Under the pieces are notes generated by a model, which worked only from the letters and a program-made list of their open reading frames with translations, made no database searches and was not told the DNA's origin. Both the position numbers and the translations under genes were made by a program. Positions 26,320 to 38,200 of a DNA stretch of 64,000 nucleotides are shown piece by piece (the stretch's first letter is position 1; every line of letters starts with the position of its first letter). This stretch comes from Trichuris trichiura. Its lineage: Eukaryota > Nematoda > Enoplea > Trichinellida > Trichuridae. The stretch is from NCBI GenBank assembly GCA_037903355.1, contig JBAJFE010000041.1, positions 62,001 to 126,000 on the forward strand, written 5' to 3'.

Positions 26320-28099
26320 ATGGTTCTTTACGCTATAAATCGACAACAGAACATGTTACTAGTGCGGTTTGGACTTGAAGGTTCTAACGAAGAGCGAAAG
26401 TATTACGACACCAACACTGTGGAAGATCAATTGCCATTTAAACAAGAGAGAGAAGAAAAGACTGAAGAAAAGGATGCCAATCTGCAACCGGAACCTACAC
26501 CAAGAAAAAAGTCATTTACCGTCTCAAGCTTATTAGAGGACAGCCCTGACCGACCTGGACTCGGTGCAACAAACCAGTTAACTGATCAAACGCGTGCCGG
26601 ACAAGTTACATGCAAAAGCGATCAAAAAGGAAAACAATTATCTATGCCAACAATGAATTCATTTCCGAGCTCATATCCGTTCTTACCACTTATGAACGGA
26701 CAAGCGGCGCGTTACCCGATGAACCCTAACGGTGCTTGGCAGTTTCTTTCTCCAACGCCATGGCTATTCTTCAACAATCAGCCTTCCGTGATCACTGATG
26801 TTCGTCATTCCCCGCACAGCTCAGCTTTCAGGGCGATTTTACCCAAAAGGCTGCATAAGGCGAACAAACCTGCTGATCCTATTGATTTACGGCCCAGTTA
26901 TGAGCCGGTGGCAAATGAACCTATTTCCTTGAAAAATGGGTCCGTTCAACCCAGATACCCAGAGCAAACCGTTTCCGACGGTACTGATGAGAGCTCTTTA
27001 AGTCGATATACCACATCGCCAATATCCAGCTGCAACTCGCCAAGTGAACAAGGCTTGGAAAACAGCAACGGTTTGTGCATCGTATGCGAAGACAAAGCCA
27101 GTGGATATCACTATGGAATCGTTTCCTGCGAAGGATGCAAGGTTCTCTCGATGTGACCTGTTGTCTACATTTTCATTTCTACCGCGGTATTTGTAGGGTT
27201 TCTTTCGGCGTACGGTGCAACGGAACTTGGAGTACGTCTGTCACAGGTCGGGAACTTGCGAGATTAACCGAGTGACTAGAAACCGTTGTCAGTACTGCCG
27301 TTTCACGAAGTGTCTAGAATGCGGAATGTCCAAAAACTGTACAGCAAATTCAACAGCCAACGATGTGGCCAAAAATTAATCTAACCGTTTTTGTTTAGCG
27401 GTGCGGCAAGATCCGTGTCGCAAGAAGGTGATCCGAGATACAGACGTTGAAGCTCAAACGCAAGCCAGCTTGCAGCTGCAACAAATTATGAAAGAAGTAA
27501 GCAGTGCATTCGCTTCCGTGGTCAGATGTAGCGAAAAAGAAAGGGGTGAAGTCAATAGTGATGCCATTACCAATTTTGGCCACGCCATTCAAGGATTCGA
27601 CGAGCTTAATTCAAGCGATCAAGAATTCCTAATTCAGGCGGCAATTCCGGAAATCAAAGTAGCCACTTTCTGTTGCTAAATTTCTCTCAATAACTCTGTG
27701 CAGATGCTATATGACGCTTTCGAATTGTCCAAGCTGGACGAAGATGACATTTCAAACGCTGAATCTATAACTACCGTCGATGACTACCAGCAAAGTTTGG
27801 AAAGAATGCGAAAGTTCATGCAGCAGACGGAGGTAAGCCTGGAAGAAATATCGCTACTTTGCGGTATATGCCTTTTGAACCCAAGTAAGCGCATATCGCC
27901 AACCCTGGCGCAGAAGGTAACGTTTCTAATGTTCTGCGCAGGTCGATCAGGGCTTCAAGACACCCGCACTGTTGAGAAACTGCAAGAATCTTGTCTAGAA
28001 GCCTTGGGAGTAACAGTTCAGCTACGGGGAGCAGGCCAACCGAACGCATATGCAAAATTACTGATGATGCTTACAAACATACGCTCCGCAAGAAGTTGA
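26320..28099 (+). CDS. NR1-type nuclear receptor, RAR-like DNA-binding domain
   Basis: Exons 26320-27141, 27197-27338, 27399-27658, 27704-27884 and 27942-28099 give 520 aa. The ATG at 26320 is preceded directly by an in-frame TGA. The ~250-aa A/B region holds SFTVSSLL (about residue 65), resembling a Groucho-binding eh1 motif. The DBD (from about 252) is complete: [20 protein letters not shown] with P-box EGCKG, then CHRSGTC and CQYCRFTKC, followed by [15 protein letters not shown], which closely parallels the RAR signature. Ligand-domain landmarks are [16 protein letters not shown] (helix 3-5), [20 protein letters not shown] and [12 protein letters not shown] (helix 10/11). The ORF ends there, so helix 12 (AF-2) is not encoded in these exons. 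An AATAAA lies at 28272. The subfamily call (RAR versus other NR1) is tentative. Confidence 0.88.
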
Positions 28100-29224
28100 A
28101 GATGTTTGCTTTATTTTGTTAAGCTTTATTAATGCCTCGCTCACTTCCTGCCCATCACATTTTTCAGGACAAATTGACCGCATATTTTCACTTTTAATGT
28201 GCACAGCACCTTGACATCTTTAGTATTTGGCTGTTCATCCAAAATCAAGATTGCCTAAACTTGCAGGTGCCAATAAATCATTTGCTGTTTTCCAAACTAC
28301 GGCTTAAAGCGAAAGGTATAAACTGCCCACAATGTCAATTTTTAGGCAAATTCAAGACCGCATAGTACAGCCTCAGCAGTATTTTTAGCATTGACAAAGT
28401 CATCTCCCCGCCGCTTCTTATTTATCCCTGTCAATGTTACGTTGGGAGAAGAGGGGTGCAGTTTATTTATTTTCCGGTCTTGCGAAGGCTGCATGTTACA
28501 GATCCCGATTTTTTAAAATAGCTGTATCAATTAGTAAGTTTCAACATGAGCTAAAGGGATATCATTAATCCGCTGTGTGCAACTCCTTGAATGTACCGAG
28601 CTTCTCTAAGCAGACTTTGGAAAGCGCAGCCTTAGAGGTGGTACGAGCACGTATGGAAAATTATAAAAAGCATTTGTCTAAACTAAATTTCAGAAACTGC
28701 AGCAAAAATGAAAGCCCACACAAAGGGCTATAGAATCTGAGCAAGACCCGTAATAGTACGATTTTTTTACACATAATAGTATTTTATTGGCAGTATAATT
28801 AATATTACTGGTACGGGAACAGCAAATCTGTAGTCATACTACAGGTAGCTTCACTAAGGAAATATGGTTTTGCAAAACTTAACGTTCCTGAAAGCATGTG
28901 TGCTACTACGGAACAATGTCGGCTGGAATCATTATTGTTATGAAATTTAGGTATGCAAAACTGTCTTAATTCCAGTTCGACCTCAATTCATTATTAATGG
29001 CCAAATTGCAACTGGAACGGAAGGTGGGGAAATCTCAGCCATACCGCATCAATATTGAGCGCCTTAAATCACTATACTTAACTTCGCTGATGATATAATA
29101 AAAAATGCTTCAAACTTTTGTAATTAGCAAAACAGTTCATCAGGGATTTCTTAACCGTGAAAATACTACGGAAGCTTTTATTTGTCACAACTACTCAGCA
29201 TATGGTTACCAAATGCGTCTACTT

Positions 29225-32200
29225 TCAATCTTCTTTAGAATCTGATTCAACAGCTGAAGATTGTGTATAGGAATCTAATGGATCTGTAGTAGATTCTGAA
29301 TGGCTGATCAAATTATCTTCTGGAACAATCTTTGGAAGCTGAAATAAAAAGTGGAGCAATCTTAATCATAGCCTGTCCCAATGAATACCATTAAAGGCAG
29401 AATTGGTCCTTGCGAAGGTGCCTTTGGACTGGTTGGCGTGGAGAGCATCGCTTTATCTTTCACCGGCTAAGCAGAGGCACGTAAATACTTCCACGATGAC
29501 ACTTTCAGCATTACCTTGCGTTTCTTTCTGCATAATGCATGGCAAAGAAGCAAGAACGCAACGGCAAGCACGATAATGAAAGTAATAATAATGTGTTTTC
29601 CAACCAACGAGGTTTTCTCTGGAACGCATTTACTCAGAACAAACTTACCTCATAACCGTTATGCCTTAAAACCTAATTCGAGTGATTAACCTAATGCCCA
29701 TTGGCTAAACATGATTAAATGGGTTCGAAATTGTAAAATATTTCAAAGTAGAAGGTTACATTTAACGAAAATTACATAACTTGTAAATGCATTAGAAGGC
29801 AAAGGACTTCATTGGGGCTTTGTTGTCCTATCCGAAGAAATGTTTTAAATAAAGCAACTTCCTTTTTTGCATTTGTCAACTTATATACGTGCTTCACTAA
29901 AGCGTATATGGAAATCATCAGCTTTCAAATGCTACTTACCGTCCTTATCGACCGTAGTCGTCTTATTCTTCTTAACTTCGCCTTCAGTCTCTGGAAAAAT
30001 AGTCACAGGAATTAAAAGTGCACAATATTAATTTAGTAAGAAGATAAACAGTTCAGTTTAACTCTAAAAAAGGTAACCTAAAATTAACAATACATGAAAA
30101 CAGGGCACGATATATTAGGTTACGGATAATAACAATGATGTTACTGAGCAGAATCAGGGACGCTTAGAAAAGAATTCAATATGCCACTGTTTCACACGAA
30201 AGCAGTCCCGCAGTAGCGTTAGAAATTGATAACAGCGGAGTAAGTAATACAAGATCTTTTAAATCTTAACATCGTCTGCTCAGTGGAGGCTCCGCGCGTT
30301 CAAAACTAATATTTACAGCTCTACTGGCACTGCCAGTAGAACCTATTCATTTAGTTTACGCATAAAAATACAAAGCTGGCCGTACGGTGTTTTTATCCAG
30401 GTTGGGGTATATTATCAACAAGGGAAGAGCTTAGAAACCTCCAATACAGTGAAGTCAATGCACAAGCAGACTCCCAGGGCAATAAAAGCCATACAGGCGG
30501 TTTACGAAATACTCACCTTTACCCAACTTTAGGCAGCTTTACAGCTCAAGTACGAACTTTGTCGAGAATGAATTTAATACCGTAATTACATGCTAAATTC
30601 ACGCCACTGCCCTAGGAAAAACCAGAACATTCTTATAAGGAAAAACATAAAATCGCCGAAGCGCAACCTCACAAAAAACGTCACGTATACAAGATTCGGG
30701 CTACGCAACTACCTGACAGCGCAATCTTGTGAATAAGAAAAGCAAAATAAGCCAAGGAAGAAGAATGATAAAAGATATTTCTAAGTGCTGCAAGTTCTTA
30801 AGAAAATCGAAGAACAGAAGCCATGAAAATAGACTAAGATGAATTTATACTACTTCCACAAATTTTCGCTTTAGCATTGCAAATGGCTTCACTTTATGAC
30901 AAAGACAAAATGATATCTTCATAAATGTAATTATGCAAAGGCGCAGGAAAAGAAAGGCTTGCACGTAAGAAAACTGGAGAATAACAAAGAGAAAACCTAC
31001 CGGGAATTGGAGGAGTCGGAGGGAGTCCTCTTCCTTCTAAATTGAAATAAAGTCAGATAAAGAGTTCACAGTAAGGACATAATGAAGCTTTAGCTTGTCA
31101 CATACGCGGTGGTCAAATTACATTTTAAACATGATACAGAATTCCGCTGGCATGATCACTAACAAGGTACAGTCGACATGCATCAACACAGTTTGAGTAG
31201 AAAGTGCATTCAATTGTTTGCAAACAAAAATAGCCAACAAGGGAAGGTGAGCATAAATTAGTTACCAGATAACAAGCAAAGACATTAACTTTACGTATTT
31301 CGTCGACTACACATAAGTAGCTGAAATTGACACTGCCTGAGGAGAACACGAACAACTGAGTACTGTAGTATCACAAGTTTACTGAGCGTCAAAAATCAGT
31401 TGCGGCGCTGAGGAGTATTTTCAACAACTTCAGCTTTCCCTACTCGATTGCCATTGCTTTGCAAATATTCAAACCACACCATTGCTCTGTTATCAATTTG
31501 TGGGTCTTTGAAAAACAGAATGAACCCGCCGTGTCCGCAGGTGCGGTTTAATTCAGTTTATTCAAGAAAAATAGTGAGCAGGTATTTCTGCCTGCATACG
31601 AGCGTGACCCGCAGAAGAATGTTTTTCCGTCAGCCTGGCTATGTGTGATGCTCTGTATTCACTATTATTCTGTTAACTTGTTATTTGCGTGTCGCTTTTA
31701 GTTTCCCATTTTGCGCATGCACCTCTAATATTTGCAACACGTCCCCGTACTTGCTCAAAAGTCCTTCTGCGACACTCTTTGTTCGATCATCGTTTGCCTT
31801 TCATGCTATTCAGCCTTTGCCTATGTTCTATCCACCTCTCACTCGATTGAAGACATGGCTAACAGAAAGTTCGCCACAGCTACCCATCTAAGGTTTGTTC
31901 AGAATACTCACTACTGAGCAACGCTGTCGTCTGACCAGCACAGCCACTACGTAGTAACTGCTACTATCAACACCAACATTTTGCCGGGAAATGATGAAGG
32001 AAGAAGCGTAATTTGTATGAGCATTAACATAGTGCAGATGAAACAGAAAGCATAGGGAATGAATTTTTATACTCTCAATTCTTATTAATATATAATATAG
32101 TTAACTACACTTGCCATATTCCCGCGTACAGAGTTCACAATATCGGCAGTGCTTTTAAAGGTACAACAGAAGTTCGCTAAAGAATAAGTAGGTAAACAGC

Positions 32201-35200
32201 TTTTCCAGCGGGTACTGTGCAATGTCAGTATCATAAAGGATAATAAAAGCTTATGAAGGCAGCCCAAAGGAAATTAATGCCGTTCTATCATTTTGAAAAA
32301 TAGCTCGATGCAACTGGACAATAACGGACAATGCATTGTAGCAGTCATTTCAATAAAAGACGCACAGCAGGGATATCATAAGCGCATCAAGCTAATAACA
32401 AAGCGTACGAAATCTAAACAGTATATTAATAATAATTGAACCACGCGGTAACGTGCTGATTCAGAGGTAAACCTAACAATTTTAACCTCTGAAGTTTGAA
32501 GATACGAGAAAGCTAGTACTCTGAGATACCAACACACTAGACAACATAGAAGACTAAGTGCTAAAGCGGAGAGGGTTCATCTCTTGATGAAGAAAAACTT
32601 AGCTTAGCATTTCTCAACGCCTGCGTTGCCAGCGCTACCGAACTAGTCGCACCATTGGAGCGGCTGATGAAAGTCCTCTCATAACGGTACAATAGGAGAT
32701 TCGAAGGCACAGTGGTCTGAATGCTGTCACATTCTACCCTCAGAACCTACGCACTTTCCTTCCCCTGCACATCAGTCTTAGAGAGTAGTTCTTTTGACCA
32801 ACGTTCGCCATCCATTTTCGAATTTCGTTCGTAGTAGGCTTGGCATTTTCTCTCAATGAGGTAAGAAGCTTCTTTATTATTTTCCCACTATCTCACTGGC
32901 ACACAAGATTAGGAAGAACTGTAACGCCCATGAAAGAAAACTTGTTGGACAGTAGTCTCGCAGTGTGGAATGCAACAGTGGCGACGATAGACAGCAGCAA
33001 AACGCTTCAGCTCAGCCAGTGGCTGCGTTTTCAGTAAAATAACTCACAGGCCGTCGTAATTAAGCTCAGATCGGGGAAAATAGACAAATACCAGAATGGA
33101 AGCAGAATTGAAAAGAAACAGTTGGAACATAGACGAGAGAAGTCTGAAAGCATGTATTGTAAAAACTGTAAACCAGCCTTGAAAACATCGCATAAGGCAA
33201 CATGCAGCAGCCTGTGTTCTTTAACTCAAATGAAAGCATTTAGAAACGCAGAGAGATGCTGACGGAAAAATGAAACCTGCATAAAACCAGTGAAGAAATG
33301 CGTTAGCCCGCAGTAGAAAAACTGATGAAAAGCCAAAAAACGTAGCATGTTTTAGCAAAGCTGAGGACAGATTCAAAGGGACCAGTAAGATGAATTAAGG
33401 GTACGAACCCAGCATGGGTCAAATGTGAAAGCACACTGCTCTTCGCCCATCAATGCAACAAAGACGGGTAGGAGTTTTCGTATGAACGTTTTTCTTATTG
33501 AGCTTGGACATACCAGCAGTGAAGGAGAAAAATAAATAAAAACTTACCATCTTCGTTAGGAGGGCCAATTTCCGGTGGCAGCTGGCCTATAAAGAAAAAC
33601 AAATAACACATACAGTATAATGCTGCCATGCGGTGTAGCCACAGAGCCCCTTGCCATCCGGACGACTGATAAATTAAACATTCCGTACGGGACGGAGTTA
33701 TAATACAAGCAAATAAAGCAAGTGCCCTCACAGAGCAAAGCACTAAACACATCACAGCCCAGCTTGATAACAAAAAGCTCACAACGTTAGCAGCTCCCTA
33801 CATAAGATAAGTATGACAACTACGACAGAGAAACTTCATCAATTAATCCAGAATTCCGAGTAAAAATCAAGCAGCCATGAAGCACATAAAATGATGCACC
33901 GTGCTGATAAAACAACCACACTTTCTAACCGACTATAATTACAGTTAAAACATTATGCAGAAACTTAAGCAATTCAAACAGAACGAGAAAAACCCTTGCA
34001 AAGGAGCTCCAGAATAGGACGCTACATAAAAAAAATAAGACATCGGAAACGAGCAGGCATAAGCGATGCTTCAGGAACATTGAGCTCAAACGCAAAGGCA
34101 ACAGCAAGCCAAACCAACAGTATAACATCTATGCTGCAGCAAAATGTTAAAGCACGCACTAACCAGGCAAGAAATAATCAACATTATAGCGACACCGTCT
34201 ACAGTCCCCCGGAAAAAACAATGACCATGCAACGAAAACTGAAAGCCAACCCACCCGACTCTTCAGTAGTGCGCCTTGTATAAGGGTGAACAAAACAGAA
34301 CAAAAAGAAGGAACGCCTAGAACGTTAAACTCAGTGCAGCAAAGTGACTCTTGCAATAGCACCTACAGTTCAGGCGAATTCAACTCCATCACTAGATTAA
34401 GACGTCAATGCGGCAAACTCCAAGCGATACTTGCTTACAACAGCTTACACAACTTATGACCACCAGAGTACGCTAAGTAAAAACAAAACACCCTTCCCAC
34501 TTAAGTTCTACTCGCTGTATTAGGAGAAGTTACAGCCTCTAAAAACAAAAACACACAAAAGAATACACTAATAGCATCTAAGCAATCAATGCCACGACCA
34601 ATCGTCATCACGAAGGCTAACACATTAAAACATTCACCCACGCTATAGAACATAACTAAGGAAAAACCTAAATTTCTTCTCGACGATCATACATTGCTGC
34701 GACCTAGCAGCGCTTATATAGAAAAGTGGAAGAGAAACTTAACCGCCTCAGAAGTACTGGATGTTCTATTCCGCGTTTGGACATACCCTGCAAAAAAAGA
34801 GATGGCAAAATAAACAAAAACTAATAAAATATAAGTTAGCAAGAACAGTTGCCATTCTGCGTGACATGAATGTTAACGAATTCTCAATTCATTCTCTACC
34901 GCAACATATACAGAAGGACATTTTGCACGAACGTTTATACGTCTCACTTTTACTTTCTAGCATTAGTACAGAAAAACGAAAAGGAACTCACACTCCTCGG
35001 AAGAACTGAAAAACAGTTACTATGCCACACAGCCATTTCGGGGGAACTGAATATTAACGAATTCTTTTTCTATTCGCTAATTTCACACATCAAAAAGACA
35101 TTTCGTAACACTTCAATGTCTTTATTACGGTTTGCAACACTACTTCTACCCCACTGCTACAGTCAAGCAATAAATACACAAAAAATAAAAAGGAAACATG

Positions 35201-38200
35201 CCCGCCTCAGAAGAACTAGATGTTCTATTCGGCCATTAGAAAGCCACTGCAAAAAAACGGAAGATCAAATAACAAACTGAAACGAATGAAATTAAAGTTC
35301 GCATCAACCAATCATATTCTCAGCAGCAGCAATGTTAATGAATTCCAATTCTACTCTCTAGCGCAACAAATGTACAAAGATAACTCATAAGAACTTTCTT
35401 ACTTCCCTTGTACCCTCCAGCAATAATAGAGAAAAAATAAAGGAAACTTACCAGCCTCAGAAGTAGTACTGGAGGTTGTGTTCGTGGGTATACGCTCTGC
35501 AAAAAAACAAGATGAGAGAATAAGCTAAAACCAACAAAATGTAAGTTAGCAAGGCCCAATAATGCTCTGGGTAACATGGACGTTAACGAATTCCTCCTCC
35601 ACTGTCCAATGCAGAACATACAAAAGACTTTCCATGACAGTGCTTACGACTAACCGTCGAATCACTGGCACTTATACAGAAAAAAGTAATGGAAACTTAC
35701 CCGCCTCAGAAGTAGTACTGGAGGTTGTGTTCGTGGGTATACGCTCTGCTAAAAAACAAGATGAGAGAATAAGCTAAAACCAACAAAATGTAAGTTAGCA
35801 AGGCCCAATAATGCTCTGGGTAACATGAACGTTAACGAATTCCTCCTCCATTCTCCAGTGCAGAACACACAAAAGACTTTCCAGGACAATGCTTACGACT
35901 AACCGTCGAATCACTGGCACTTATACAGAAAAAAGTAATGGAAACTTACCCGCCTCAGAAGTAGTACTGGAGGTTGTGTTCGTGGGTATACGCTCTGCTA
36001 AAAAACAAGATGAGAGAATAAGCTAAAACCAACAAAATGTAAGTTAGCAAGGCCCAATAATGCTCTGGGTAACATGAACGTTAACGAATTCCTCCTCCAT
36101 TCTCCAATGCAGAACATACAAAAGACTTTCCATGACAGTGCTTACGACTAACCGTCGAATCACTGGCACTTATACAGAAAAAAGTAATGGAAACTTACCC
36201 GCCTCAGAAGTAGTACTGGAGGTTGTGTTCGTGGGTATACGCTCTGCTAAAAAACAAGATGAGAGAATAAGCTAAAACCAACAAAATGTAAGTTAGCAAG
36301 GCCCAATAATGCTCTGGGTAACATGAACGTTAACGAATTCCTCCTCCATTCTCCAGTGCAGAACACACAAAAGACTTTCCAGGACAATGCTTACGACTAA
36401 CCGTCGAATCACTGGCACTTATACAGAAAAAAGTAATGGAAACTTACCCGCCTCAGAAGTAGTACTGGAGGTTGTGTTCGTGGGTATACGCTCTGCTAAA
36501 AAACAAGATGAGAGAATAAGCTAAAACCAACAAAATGTAAGTTAGCAAGGCCCAATAATGCTCTGGGTAACATGACGTTAACGAATTCCTCCTCCATGTC
36601 CAATGCAGAACATACAAAAGACTTTCCATGACAGTGCTTACGACTAACCGTCGAATCACTGGCACTTACACAGAAAAAAGTAATGGAAACTTACCCGCCT
36701 CAGAAGTAGTACTGGAGGTTGTGTTCGTGGGTATACGCTCTGCTAAAAAACAAGATGAGAGAATAAGCTAAAACCAACAAAATGTAAGTTAGCAAGGCCC
36801 AATAATGCTCTGGGTAACATGAACGTTAACGAATTCCTCCTCCATTCTCCAGTGCAGAACACACAAAAGACTTTCCAGGACAATGCTTACGACTAATCGT
36901 CGAATCACTGGCACTTATACAGAAAAAAGTAATGGAAACTTACCCGCCTCAGAAGTAGTACTGGAGGTTGTGTTCGTGGGTATACGCTCTGCTAAAAAAC
37001 AAGATGAGAGAATAAGCTAAAACCAACAAAATGTAAGTTAGCAAGGCCCAATAATGCTCTGGGTAACATGAACGTTAACGAATTCCTCCTCCATTCTCCA
37101 ATGCAGAACATACAAAAGACTTTCCATGACAGTGCTTACGACTAACCGTCGAATCACTGGCACTTATACAGAAAAAAGTAATGGAAACTTACCCGCCTCA
37201 GAAGTAGTACTGGAGGTTGTGTTCGTGTCTATAGGCACTGCAAAAAAAGAAGATGAGAGAATAAAGTAAAACCAACAAAATGTAAGTTAGCAAGGCCCAA
37301 TAATGCTCTGGGTAACATGAACATTAACGAATTCCTCCTCCATTCTCCAGTGCAGAACACACAAAAGACTTTCCAGGACAATGCTTACGACTAACCGTCG
37401 AATCACTGGCACTTATACAGAAAAAAGTAACGGAAACTTACCCGCCTCAGAAGTAGTACTGGAGGTTGTGTTCGTGTTTATAGGCACTGCAAAAAACGAA
37501 GATCAGAGAATAAAGTAAAACCAACAAAATGTAAGTTAGCAAGGCCCAATAATGCTCTGGGTAACATGAACGATAACGAATTCCTCCTCCATTCTCCAGT
37601 GCAGAACACACAAAAGACTTTCCAGGACAATGCTTACGACTAACCGTCGAATCACTGGCACTTATACAGAAAAAAGTAATGGAAACTTACCCGCCTCAGA
37701 AGTAGTACTGGAGGTTGTGTTCGTGTTTATAGGCACTGCAAAAAAAGAAGATGAGAGAATAAAGTAAAACCAACAAAATGTAAGTTAGCAAGGCCCAATA
37801 ATGTTCTGGGTAACATGAACGTTAACGAATTCCTCCTCCATTCTCCAGTGCAGAACACACAAAAGACTTTCCTGGACAATGCTTACGACTAACCGTCGAA
37901 TCACTGGCACTTATACAGAAAAAAGTAATGGAAACTTACCCGCCTCAGAAGTAGTACTGGAGGTTGTGTTCGTGTCTATACGCACTGCAAAAAAAGAAGA
38001 TGAGAGAATAAAGTAAAACCAACAAAATGTAAGTTAGCAAGGCCCAATAATGCTCTGGGTAACTTGAACGTTATGGAATTCCTCCTCCATTCTCCAATGC
38101 AGAACATACAAAAGACTTTCCATGACTGTGCTTACGACTAACCGTCGAATCACTGGCACTTATACAGAAAAAAGTAACGGAAACTTACCCGCCTCAGAAG

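Noticed and set aside
30515..30545. Tiny minus-strand exon TTGGGTAAAG between AG and GTGAGT
   Set aside because: In the phase-1 frame it creates a stop codon, so it is not part of the mucin-like gene.
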